Of a stretch of DNA of 38,680 nucleotides, positions 14,794 through 20,733 are shown piece after piece; position 1 is the first letter of the stretch; the number at the start of each line of letters is the position of its first letter. The DNA lies in IMG/VR virus record IMGVR_UViG_3300040810_000230, positions 1 through 38,680 of that record. One strand, 5' to 3'. Source of the stretch: a virus. The position numbers and the translations under genes were made by a program. The notes under the pieces are model-generated. The model searched no databases. It was not told where the DNA came from and saw only the letters and a program-made list of their open reading frames with translations.

Positions 14794-15351
14794 ATGCGAG
14801 TTTACGCTATGCTTTTAGTAGGTATTGCAGTTTTATGCGGTGTATTAGTAATGCAACTACAGAACATGGTTACTCCTGTTCAAGCCAACAACGAAATTTA
14901 CAGGTACTTCAATAAAAAGCAACTAACATGTTTGCATGACAACATTTACCACGAAGCTCGAAATCAACCTATAGTGGGTCAAATGGCTGTAATGTACGTA
15001 ACACTTAATCGTGTTGATGATCATAGGTTTCCAGATACCATATGTGAAGTAGTAATGCAAGGCCCACATCGCCCCAGTTGGAAAAATTTAACAAAATTAG
15101 TGCCTATTAGACACCAGTGTCATTTTAGTTGGTATTGCGACGGCAAGTCTGATAAAGTAACTGACCAAGCGGCATACGATGCTATTAGGTATATGGTAAA
15201 TGAAATATTAATGGGTAGTGTTAAGATATTTGACATAACAGAAGGTGCTACACATTATCACGCAGATTATGTTAGTCCAAGTTGGGCAAATACCAAAACC
15301 AAGACAGTGGAAATAGAAGACCACATTTTTTATCGTTGGGAAAGTAACTAA
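14794..15351 (+). CDS. SleB/CwlJ-like cell wall hydrolase with N-terminal signal or anchor
   Basis: The 185-residue protein has an N-terminal hydrophobic segment (about 5-22) ending Pro-Val-Gln-Ala-Asn. This could be a cleavable Sec signal or a signal-anchor-release segment. The Hydrolase_2 (SleB/CwlJ) domain follows at about 45-182. Its hallmark Asn-Ile-Tyr-His-Glu54-Ala-Arg-Asn gives the catalytic Glu. Ala-Val-Met-Tyr-Val-Thr-Leu-Asn-Arg-Val, Cys-His-Phe-Ser-Trp-Tyr-Cys-Asp and Thr-His-Tyr-His-Ala-Asp also fit the family. It should cleave peptidoglycan in the periplasm, as endolysin or entry/exit lysin. A strong promoter and an AAAGGGAG ribosome binding site precede it. Its stop codon interlocks with that of a reverse-strand gene. 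Confidence 0.88.
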   Translation: MRVYAMLLVGIAVLCGVLVMQLQNMVTPVQANNEIYRYFNKKQLTCLHDNIYHEARNQPIVGQMAVMYVTLNRVDDHRFPDTICEVVMQGPHRPSWKNLTKLVPIRHQCHFSWYCDGKSDKVTDQAAYDAIRYMVNEILMGSVKIFDITEGATHYHADYVSPSWANTKTKTVEIEDHIFYRWESN

Positions 15352-15593
15352 TTCATTAAGGTGAACGTTAGAATGTCTTTCTCATCATCTAAGAATATAA
15401 GGTATTCTTGTTTATTTTCAGATCGCCAGGGAGTATGTTGCCAAGCCCAACGACCATTAGCATTGTCAGCAAACCAGGTAAAAAACTTGTATGCTTTTTG
15501 TTCACCAGTAACAATATGACAGAATTGGTACCCACCTTGGTTGGGTTGAATCTTATGTTCCGTAAGTTTACCAGCTATCATAGTTTTAAGCAT
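15348..15593 (-). CDS. Small reverse-strand protein, 81 aa, unknown
   Basis: The protein is basic, aromatic-rich (Trp-Ala-Trp-Gln-His, Phe-Phe-Thr-Trp-Phe) and well folded in pattern, with a C-terminal strand (Leu-Ile-Phe-Leu-Asp-Asp-Glu-Lys-Asp-Ile-Leu-Thr-Phe). The composition looks like a real protein and nothing is coded opposite. The ATG at 15593 is used. A TTG six bases further upstream is possible. Its stop interlocks with the hydrolase stop (4-base overlap), and its start sits under the -35 box of the promoter at 15593-15621. No family is recognised. It could modulate the lysis gene by antisense transcription or as a protein; both are speculation. Confidence 0.6.
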   Translation of the reverse strand: MLKTMIAGKLTEHKIQPNQGGYQFCHIVTGEQKAYKFFTWFADNANGRWAWQHTPWRSENKQEYLIFLDDEKDILTFTLMN

Positions 15594-15621
15594 TGACAAG
15601 TTTTCCGAATGACTATATACT
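15593..15621 (+). promoter_or_regulatory. Sigma70-type promoter for the 15652 transcript
   Basis: TTGACA (15593-15598), 17 bases, TATACT (15616-15621). It begins a new rightward unit after the convergent gene pair, 31 bases before a small ATG-started gene with a GAGAGGGA ribosome binding site. Confidence 0.85.
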
Positions 15622-15651
15622 ATTTACATATAAAAAGTTTGAGAGGGAAAA

Positions 15652-15798
15652 ATGACTTCAGTAACTAATAGACTAAAAAAACGCAATCCGTATGCAAAAG
15701 AATTGCTAAATCGTCAAGGCCCATATAAGGCTAAAGTAGAGCGAGATCGTACCAAGTACACTCGTAAGTCCAAACATAAGAACCAGGAGGTCGAATGA
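15652..15798 (+). CDS. Small basic protein, 48 aa
   Basis: This short open frame is supported by a near-consensus promoter, a strong GAGAGGGA ribosome binding site about 6 bases before the ATG, and an ATGA overlap with the next gene. The product is strongly basic (Arg-Leu-Lys-Lys-Arg-Asn-Pro-Tyr and Arg-Lys-Ser-Lys-His-Lys-Asn), suggesting RNA, DNA or acidic-protein binding. The neighbour it is coupled to is strongly acidic, so the pair could form a complex. As first gene of a host-type promoter unit, it is a candidate early host-takeover protein. No family is recognised. Confidence 0.65.
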   Translation: MTSVTNRLKKRNPYAKELLNRQGPYKAKVERDRTKYTRKSKHKNQEVE

Positions 15799-16001
15799 CA
15801 GATAAAAAATTAGATGAAGACTGGGATGACGAAGAAATCTTAGATTTAGATGAAGATCTCCTGCCGGGATTAGAAAACATGCTGGCTAACATAGCGGCAG
15901 AAACGTATGATACTCATAAGAAGTTTTGGTATGCAGACAACATCACACAAGAACAAAGAAACCTCTATATGTACTTGCCGAGAAGCAGGGAAGAGCACTA
16001 A
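15795..16001 (+). CDS. Small acidic protein, 68 aa
   Basis: The N-terminal 30 residues are extremely acidic (Asp-Glu-Asp-Trp-Asp-Asp-Glu-Glu, Asp-Leu-Asp-Glu-Asp). The rest is amphipathic helix with aromatic residues (Lys-Lys-Phe-Trp-Tyr-Ala-Asp) ending Pro-Arg-Ser-Arg-Glu-Glu-His. Such acidic miniproteins can mimic DNA or bind basic partners. The basic 48-residue protein upstream overlaps it by ATGA. No family is recognised. Its stop codon overlaps a late promoter motif. Confidence 0.65.
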   Translation: MTDKKLDEDWDDEEILDLDEDLLPGLENMLANIAAETYDTHKKFWYADNITQEQRNLYMYLPRSREEH

Positions 16002-16007
16002 TAAATA
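16000..16007 (+). promoter_or_regulatory. Putative T4-type late promoter (AATAAATA), very short leader
   Basis: AATAAATA ends 6 bases before the ATG at 16014. With the usual distance to +1 the late transcript would be leaderless or nearly so. Confidence 0.5.
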
Positions 16008-16013
16008 CATATT

Positions 16014-17333
16014 ATGATTTTTGGATATTTTATATTACTTGTTGCACTGTCCATTAGTGGTATAGCCGCTTTTTATAGCATTATTGGACTTATTGCGATT
16101 TTTGCAGCCGCCGCAATGCCTGTTATTGTTATGGGCGGAGCATTAGAAATAGGCAAAATTGCAACTACTGTTTGGCTACATCACAACTGGCAACGAATGC
16201 CACTAGCATTTAAAGTTTACCTAATACCAGCAGTTGCTATTCTTATGTTTGTTACTAGTATGGGTATTTTTGGTTTTTTATCAAAAGCACATATTGAGCA
16301 GACTGCATTAAGCGATGAGCAACGTGCAGAAGTAAGTCAGTTAGCAAGTAAAAATACCAGAAGCGAAGCAAAAATTGCTAGGTGGAATGCAGAGCTTGGT
16401 AGACTTAGCAAAGGTGAAGATCAGCGTGTAGATAATCTGGTAGACCGGGACCAAGACGCACTTAAAGAAGTGCGGGAACAGATTAATCAAGAAAAAGCAA
16501 ATGCTCGTGCTGATGCTGAAAAACAAGTAGCACTACAGCAAGAGCGTTTGCAACAAGCCGCAGATCGTAAAGACAAAGACATAGCGGCGGCACAAAAGCG
16601 TAAAGAACAAGATGTAGCACAAGTTCAAGAAAGGTTTAAGAACTCATTCAGTAAAGGAAAAATGGACGAAGCCATTGCTGAAATTAATAAGATTGAATTG
16701 GAAGCAGTACAAACAGCCAAGAACAATGAGCTTTCAGTTGCCAGTGCCGCACAACGTGAAATTAAAAACATCAACGCAACTCTTAATGAGCGTCTCGCAG
16801 GCATTGACACCAAGTATGCAAGTAGTTTAGAGTCTATTAATTCTAGAATACAGGAGTTGCGTAATGCCGCTAATACTAAAACAGATGATATAGACGATAG
16901 AATAGAGGAACTTGAAAACCTAGTTGACTTAGAGCAATTAGAAATAGATAAAATTAATGAAGAGATTGCAGTATACGAGAAAGAATACCGCAAACTAGAA
17001 GCAGAAGTAGGTCCAATCAAGTACGTAGCCGCACTAATTTACGGTGACAATCCTGACGTTAACATGTTAGAACGTGCAGTACGTTGGGTTATTATATTAC
17101 TAGTTGTAGTGTTTGATCCACTAGCACTTACACTCATCCTTGCCGCTACTAAACAATTCCAATGGGCCAAAGAGGAGCGAGAGAATTTAGAGAACGACTC
17201 GCCCAAAAAAAAGAACATAGAACCTGAAGTACATGTTAAAGAAGTTTACGTTGAAGCCAACGTAGACACTTCGATACCTGCAGATGTTGCAGAATTAGAA
17301 AACTCAGTAGAAAAGAAAATTAAAGGAGCATAA
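16014..17333 (+). CDS. Multi-pass membrane protein with long central coiled coil
   Basis: The 439-residue protein has hydrophobic segments at about 2-22, 24-44 and 62-84 (ending Gly-Ile-Phe-Gly-Phe-Leu). A long charged coiled coil follows at about 95-330 (Arg-Ala-Asp-Ala-Glu-Lys-Gln-Val-Ala-Leu-Gln-Gln-Glu-Arg type heptads). A last membrane segment lies at about 352-376 (Trp-Val-Ile-Ile-Leu-Leu-Val-Val-Val), then a charged tail. Similar membrane coiled-coil proteins are recurrent in marine T4-like phages, function unknown to me. It would reside in the host inner membrane, possibly organising a surface or blocking superinfection (inference). The two small genes downstream appear to be part of the same unit. 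Confidence 0.75.
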   Translation: MIFGYFILLVALSISGIAAFYSIIGLIAIFAAAAMPVIVMGGALEIGKIATTVWLHHNWQRMPLAFKVYLIPAVAILMFVTSMGIFGFLSKAHIEQTALSDEQRAEVSQLASKNTRSEAKIARWNAELGRLSKGEDQRVDNLVDRDQDALKEVREQINQEKANARADAEKQVALQQERLQQAADRKDKDIAAAQKRKEQDVAQVQERFKNSFSKGKMDEAIAEINKIELEAVQTAKNNELSVASAAQREIKNINATLNERLAGIDTKYASSLESINSRIQELRNAANTKTDDIDDRIEELENLVDLEQLEIDKINEEIAVYEKEYRKLEAEVGPIKYVAALIYGDNPDVNMLERAVRWVIILLVVVFDPLALTLILAATKQFQWAKEERENLENDSPKKKNIEPEVHVKEVYVEANVDTSIPADVAELENSVEKKIKGA

Positions 17334-17336
17334 TAC

Positions 17337-17522
17337 ATGGCTAAACCACAAGACGAAATTAATGCAATATGGGACAAGTACCGCACAAGTTTAGAGCGTT
17401 TGAGTACAGCAATAGACGAAAATGATGCACTCAAAAGCGACTTAGACATTGACTTTACAATGCCCAGCGATATTGCAGAACTTGAAGCAAAAATTAATTC
17501 ACGTTTAGGAACAGATGCATAA
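17337..17522 (+). CDS. Small helical protein, 61 aa, partner of the membrane coiled-coil gene
   Basis: This is a short acidic helical protein whose first 25 residues carry Ile-Trp-Asp-Lys-Tyr-Arg-x-x-Leu-Glu-Arg-Leu-x-x-Ala-Ile-Asp-Glu. The same pattern begins the next gene product, so the two are related by partial duplication. It also shares Pro-(Ala/Ser)-Asp-(Val/Ile)-Ala-Glu-Leu-Glu with the C-terminal tail of the membrane protein upstream, only 4 bases away. This suggests all three dock to a common partner. No family is known. Confidence 0.7.
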   Translation: MAKPQDEINAIWDKYRTSLERLSTAIDENDALKSDLDIDFTMPSDIAELEAKINSRLGTDA

Positions 17523-18066
17523 GCATCAGGAAACCGTAGAGAGCATTTGGCGCAAGTATCAAATAGCTCTACAGCGACTGGATAAGGCTTTAGACGAATT
17601 AGAACGTAAGCCTAAGGAAGTCGTTGTTGAAAAGATAGTCGAAGTACCCGTAGAAGTAGAGAAGATAGTTGAAGTGCCTGTAGAAGTAGAGAAGGTTGTT
17701 GAGAAAGAGATCACTAAAGCAGAATACTTTAGATTAGTAAAAGAAGAAGAACTTGGTCTACAGGCAGATAATGCAAGTCACAACGCAAGCAAAACTGGTT
17801 TTGGTATAAAGTTTCCTGACAATCCCAACAAAGGCGACATGTTTTTACGTGTTGATAGTAAGCCAACTAAGTTGTTCAAATATGACGGCAATAAATGGTT
17901 TGAAGTTGACAAAGACAAGACAGACACGTACACTTACGATGAAGATTATTTAAAACATTTAATCGATAGGATTAATAGAGGAGATTATACTCTAGAAGAA
18001 CTTACAATAACAGAACAAGAAGAACTAAAGCGTTATCTAAAAAAGGAAACAGTACTTGGTAAGTGA
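17515..18066 (+). CDS. Helical protein with PVEVEK repeats, 183 aa
   Basis: The N-terminal helix (Ser-Ile-Trp-Arg-Lys-Tyr-Gln-x-x-Leu-Gln-Arg-Leu-x-x-Ala-Leu-Asp-Glu) copies the motif of the 61-residue gene upstream. A rigid Val/Glu/Pro repeat follows (Val-Glu-Val-Pro-Val-Glu-Val-Glu-Lys, about 40-65), encoded by a 30-base duplication. A folded C-terminal part contains Gly-Asp-Met-Phe-Leu-Arg-Val-Asp and Lys-Leu-Phe-Lys-Tyr-Asp-Gly-Asn-Lys-Trp-Phe-Glu-Val. That last pattern is reminiscent of phage fibre or peptidase-inhibitor strands with a Trp-Phe core. Val-Glu-Val-Pro repeats often form extended spacers in surface or cytoskeletal proteins. Overlaps both neighbours by 8-11 bases. Confidence 0.7.
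   Translation: MHKHQETVESIWRKYQIALQRLDKALDELERKPKEVVVEKIVEVPVEVEKIVEVPVEVEKVVEKEITKAEYFRLVKEEELGLQADNASHNASKTGFGIKFPDNPNKGDMFLRVDSKPTKLFKYDGNKWFEVDKDKTDTYTYDEDYLKHLIDRINRGDYTLEELTITEQEELKRYLKKETVLGK
17641..17700 (+). repeat. 30-base tandem repeat, two copies, in coding sequence
   Basis: Units 17641-17670 and 17671-17700 are near identical and encode the Glu-Val-Pro-Val-Glu-Val-Glu-Lys spacer. Partial matches flank both sides, so copy number may vary between relatives. Confidence 0.8.
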
Positions 18067-18388
18067 GATCAACATTATATCAGCACCAGACAGTCTAAAC
18101 AGAGACAGTAAAAAGTTTCTACTGTTTGATATAAGCATGGACGAGCTTATGGAAGTTAAAGATACATTTACTAACTTTGACATGAATATTGACTTCTACA
18201 TTTACGGAAGTTATAGTAATGACATAAAATGGTTAAGTAAAGTAGCAGAGACTGTTGACTACATAGTAATTAATAGTACACAATTAACAGATCATATAGA
18301 TTTAAAACAAGAATTACTAGAACACAAGAATGCAGTTAGATCAGGCGACAAAACTGTATTAGAACTTATTTTAGAAAGATGTCAATGA
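18056..18388 (+). CDS. Hypothetical phage protein, 110 aa
   Basis: This small soluble alpha/beta protein has strand-type segments Lys-Phe-Leu-Leu-Phe-Asp-Ile and Asp-Tyr-Ile-Val-Ile-Asn-Ser-Thr separated by helices, a pattern compatible with a Rossmann-like half domain. No catalytic motif or named family is evident. A TTG start overlapping the upstream gene by 11 bases is the only reasonable start before conserved-looking sequence. The 3' end overlaps the clpX start region (18379-18388), so ClpX may be translationally coupled to this gene. Confidence 0.65.
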   Translation: MVSEINIISAPDSLNRDSKKFLLFDISMDELMEVKDTFTNFDMNIDFYIYGSYSNDIKWLSKVAETVDYIVINSTQLTDHIDLKQELLEHKNAVRSGDKTVLELILERCQ

Positions 18389-19614
18389 ATACTAAGGACA
18401 AGCCAGAAGTAGTTTGTAACTTCTGCGGTAAAGGTAAGGCAGAAGTAGAGACATTAATTGTTAGTAATGATGTTGGAATATGCGACGAATGTACAGAGTT
18501 GTGTACTAACATTCTAGCAAAAGAAAAAGAGAAGTCGGGCAAAACATCGACTAGCCCTAAAATTAAAGAAGCACTAGATCCGTTAGCAATTAAAGAACAT
18601 TTAGACGAACATATTATAGGGCAAGACGAAGCCAAGACTGCTATTGCAGTTGCAGTAGTTAATCACTACAAGCGAGTATTCAACAATACAAACATTAAAC
18701 TAGACAAGAGTAACTTATTATTATTTGGTCCTACTGGATCTGGTAAAACACTACTAGCAAAAACAATAGCAGATTACCTCAACGTACCTTTTGTTATTAC
18801 AGATGCTACAAGTCTAACAGAAGCAGGTTATGTAGGAGAAGATGTTGAGTCTGTAATAGAACGTTTACTGGCAGAAGCAAACTTTGATGTTGAGAAATGC
18901 GAACAAGGTATAGTGTTTATCGACGAAATAGACAAAATTGCACGTAAGGGCGAGTCCAGTACTACTAGCAAAGACGTGTCAGGAGAGGGTGTACAGCAAT
19001 CTCTACTCAAACTAGTAGAAGGCACCAAGTGTAAGATAGCAGTTAAAGCCAGCAAGAAGATGGTTGTAAGCGACAGTGTCGAGATCGACACAGGTAACAT
19101 ATTGTTCATAGCAGGCGGTGCGTTTGTAGATTTAAATAAGATAATTCAAAAGAGAATAAATGCTAATGCAATCGGTTTTGGTAGTAAACTTAAAAATGGT
19201 GAAACTGATAGAAGTAAAATAATACACGAGGACTTTGTTAAGTTTGGTATGATTCCAGAGTTTACGGGCAGATTTCCTGTCATTGTGCATACAAATGACT
19301 TGACATTAGATGATTATGTCGCTATACTTAAGGAACCTAAAAACAACTTGTTGGCACAAATGAAGTTCTACTTTACAGTAGACAACATTAAGTTAAACTT
19401 TGACAGTGGCTCTTTAAGAGCTATTGCAGAGGAAGCAGTTAAACTTAAAGTTGGTGCTCGAGGACTAAAGGCTGTGATGGAAAAAGTATTACAGCCGTAT
19501 ATGTTTGAAATAACAGAGTTGAAAGCAAAACAGGCAAAGAGTATTACTATTACAGAAAAAGTTATTAAGGAAAATAAAAGGGCAACAATAAAATATGAGA
19601 TACAGAAATCGTAA
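18379..19614 (+). CDS. clpX: ClpX-type AAA+ unfoldase
   Basis: The 411-residue protein is full-length ClpX. The N-terminal zinc-binding domain has Cys13-x2-Cys16 and Cys35-x2-Cys38. Walker A is Gly-Pro-Thr-Gly-Ser-Gly-Lys-Thr at 117-124 and Walker B includes Asp182-Glu183. The Gly150-Tyr-Val-Gly pore loop that grips substrate is present, as are the arginine-finger region Phe-Thr-Gly-Arg-Phe and the sensor-2 block Gly-Ala-Arg-Gly-Leu. The ClpP-docking loop Ile265-Gly-Phe267 is intact, so it could dock a ClpP, probably the host's since none is seen here. The start could also be the ATG at 18385 (ATGA overlap). It sits with bS21, Hsp20 and ClpS, suggesting redirected host proteolysis. Confidence 0.95.
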   Translation: MSMNTKDKPEVVCNFCGKGKAEVETLIVSNDVGICDECTELCTNILAKEKEKSGKTSTSPKIKEALDPLAIKEHLDEHIIGQDEAKTAIAVAVVNHYKRVFNNTNIKLDKSNLLLFGPTGSGKTLLAKTIADYLNVPFVITDATSLTEAGYVGEDVESVIERLLAEANFDVEKCEQGIVFIDEIDKIARKGESSTTSKDVSGEGVQQSLLKLVEGTKCKIAVKASKKMVVSDSVEIDTGNILFIAGGAFVDLNKIIQKRINANAIGFGSKLKNGETDRSKIIHEDFVKFGMIPEFTGRFPVIVHTNDLTLDDYVAILKEPKNNLLAQMKFYFTVDNIKLNFDSGSLRAIAEEAVKLKVGARGLKAVMEKVLQPYMFEITELKAKQAKSITITEKVIKENKRATIKYEIQKS

Positions 19615-19855
19615 TATTGACCTAAGCGGCTCACAAGGCGTTACAGGAACTACAGTATTTGTTAAAGACGGTAATGTAGATAAGGCACTTCGTAAACTTA
19701 AAAAGAAGATACAGGATAATGGTAAACTCATGGAACTACAAAAGAAGCAAGAGTATATCAAACCAACAACAGCACGTAAGCAAAAGAAAGCTCAAGCCAG
19801 AAAGCGATGGCTTAAAAAACTTGCTTCGGACAGATTACCAGAAAAGAAATTTTGA
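19595..19855 (+). CDS. rpsU: Ribosomal protein bS21 homologue
   Basis: The 86-residue basic protein carries the bS21 core: Val-Phe-Val-Lys-Asp-Gly-Asn-Val-Asp-Lys-Ala-Leu-Arg-Lys-Leu-Lys, then Lys-Pro-Thr-Thr-Ala-Arg-Lys-Gln-Lys-Lys-Ala and a basic C-terminus. bS21 sits on the 30S platform near the anti-Shine-Dalgarno sequence and affects initiation. Phage-borne bS21 is documented in marine phages, including pelagiphages, and may replace the host copy to favour phage mRNAs. The gene overlaps clpX by 20 bases. The N-terminal 15 residues are an extension compared with typical bS21; an internal start is possible. Confidence 0.93.
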   Translation: MRYRNRNIDLSGSQGVTGTTVFVKDGNVDKALRKLKKKIQDNGKLMELQKKQEYIKPTTARKQKKAQARKRWLKKLASDRLPEKKF

Positions 19856-19882
19856 CTTTTGTACAGAGTTCCTGTATAAATA
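19852..19882 (+). promoter_or_regulatory. Promoter before hsp20 (sigma70-type, also fits late motif)
   Basis: TTGACT (19852-19857), 17 bases, TATAAA (19875-19880). The -10 extends to TATAAATA (19875-19882), an exact T4-type late promoter. It could therefore be read by both host and phage late sigma factors, giving Hsp20 expression throughout infection. The -35 overlaps the end of the bS21 gene. Confidence 0.8.
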
Positions 19883-19887
19883 ATAGT

Positions 19888-19910
19888 GTAAGATGCCTAA
19901 TGGGTCTTAC
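19888..19910 (+). other. Hairpin at the 5' end of the hsp20 leader
   Basis: GTAAGA (19888-19893) pairs with TCTTAC (19905-19910), with an inner GCC/GGG pairing. It begins about where transcription should start, so it would cap the mRNA 5' end. It lies 19 bases upstream of the AAGGAG ribosome binding site and does not obviously occlude it. It more likely stabilises the mRNA than acts as a thermometer. Confidence 0.5.
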
Positions 19911-19942
19911 AGTCATTAACTTGCTAAAAAGGAGATAAAGAC

Positions 19943-20374
19943 ATGACAAACTATAAACTTACCACATACGATTTACCTACAATTTCCAGATTCGGAATTG
20001 GCTTTGATAGACTTTTTGATGAACTTAACCGTTCAATGGAAGTTGGACAACAAGGCTACCCACCATACAACGTAGTAAAGCATAGTGACGAAGCATACAC
20101 TATTGAAGTTGCTGTGGCTGGATTTGGAGAGAATGACCTTAATGTCACAGTACATGAGGGCAAACTTCACATTGAAGGGGTAAAAGAAGACAAAGTGGAG
20201 CAAGATTATGTTTATCGTGGTCTTTCCAGCCGAAACTTTACAAGAACATTTAACTTAGCAGAACATGTTGAAGTTAAAAATGTAACTGTAGAGCAAGGCG
20301 TAATGCGTATTTCACTAGAACGTGAAGTACCAGAGGAAATGAAACCACAAAAACTTGCTATCACATTTAAGTAA
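19943..20374 (+). CDS. Small heat shock protein Hsp20 (IbpA-like)
   Basis: The 143-residue protein has the alpha-crystallin domain at about 37-127. The N-terminal arm includes Gly-Phe-Asp-Arg-Leu-Phe-Asp-Glu-Leu, as in IbpA/HspA. Domain blocks are Pro-Pro-Tyr-Asn-Val, Tyr-Thr-Ile-Glu-Val-Ala-Val-Ala-Gly-Phe, Leu-His-Ile-Glu-Gly and Gly-Val-Met-Arg-Ile-Ser-Leu. The C-terminal Leu-Ala-Ile tripeptide serves as the Ile-x-Ile-type oligomerisation tail. It holds unfolding proteins, host or virion, in a soluble state. Hsp20 genes are near-universal in T4-like cyanophages. It has its own promoter, leader hairpin and an AAGGAG ribosome binding site eight bases before the ATG. Confidence 0.95.
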   Translation: MTNYKLTTYDLPTISRFGIGFDRLFDELNRSMEVGQQGYPPYNVVKHSDEAYTIEVAVAGFGENDLNVTVHEGKLHIEGVKEDKVEQDYVYRGLSSRNFTRTFNLAEHVEVKNVTVEQGVMRISLEREVPEEMKPQKLAITFK

Positions 20375-20384
20375 ACACAAACAA

Positions 20385-20403
20385 GGGGGACTTTGTGTCC
20401 CCC
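20385..20403 (+). terminator. GC-rich hairpin between hsp20 and clpS (possible terminator)
   Basis: GGGGGAC (20385-20391) pairs perfectly with GTCCCCC (20397-20403) around a 5-base loop. It is the most GC-rich stem in an AT-rich intergenic region. No T run follows, so it may be a partial terminator, a transcript-end stabiliser or a processing site that lowers ClpS relative to Hsp20. Confidence 0.55.
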
Positions 20404-20421
20404 AACTTATAGAAAGAAACC

Positions 20422-20730
20422 ATGGCACAGACTAAAGAAATACCAGCAACACAACCTAAAGTAAATGAGAAGGTCAAAGAGCCTTCGCTGTATAATGTAA
20501 TCTATCTCAACGACGACGTAACTACTGTTGATTTTGTTATATCTACTTTAATTGCTGTGTTTCAATATGACCATGTTAGATCCGCTGAAATAACTCAAAA
20601 AATACATGAATTAGGAAGTGCAGTTGTAGCAACTTATCCCTATGAAATAGCAGAACAAAAAGGCGTGGAAGTAACATTACTTGCACGTAATCATAATTTC
20701 CCACTACAAGTAAAACTTGAAGCAGAATAA
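20422..20730 (+). CDS. clpS: ClpS-type protease adaptor
   Basis: The 102-residue protein matches ClpS after a short flexible N-terminal extension (about 1-20) that in E. coli ClpS regulates delivery. The N-degron pocket residues are kept: Asn30-Asp31-Asp32 (E. coli Asn34-Asp35-Asp36) in Val-Ile-Tyr-Leu-Asn-Asp-Asp, and His62 (E. coli His66) in Lys-Ile-His-Glu-Leu-Gly. The gatekeeper corresponding to E. coli Met40 appears to be Val36. ClpS delivers N-end-rule substrates to ClpA, not ClpX, and no ClpA is seen here, so it probably acts on the host ClpAP machine. It follows hsp20 and a GC-rich hairpin and is 3 bases before an exonuclease gene. Confidence 0.9.
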   Translation: MAQTKEIPATQPKVNEKVKEPSLYNVIYLNDDVTTVDFVISTLIAVFQYDHVRSAEITQKIHELGSAVVATYPYEIAEQKGVEVTLLARNHNFPLQVKLEAE

Positions 20731-20733
20731 CAC

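Noticed and set aside
18363-18640. Reverse-strand open frames opposite clpX and many other genes
   Set aside because: Their translations are Ser/Leu/Cys-rich antisense shadows with no motif, and the forward frames carry clear protein families.
19888-19942. RNA thermometer (ROSE or fourU type) in the hsp20 leader
   Set aside because: The visible hairpin does not pair with the AAGGAG site and no run of U or a ROSE motif faces it.
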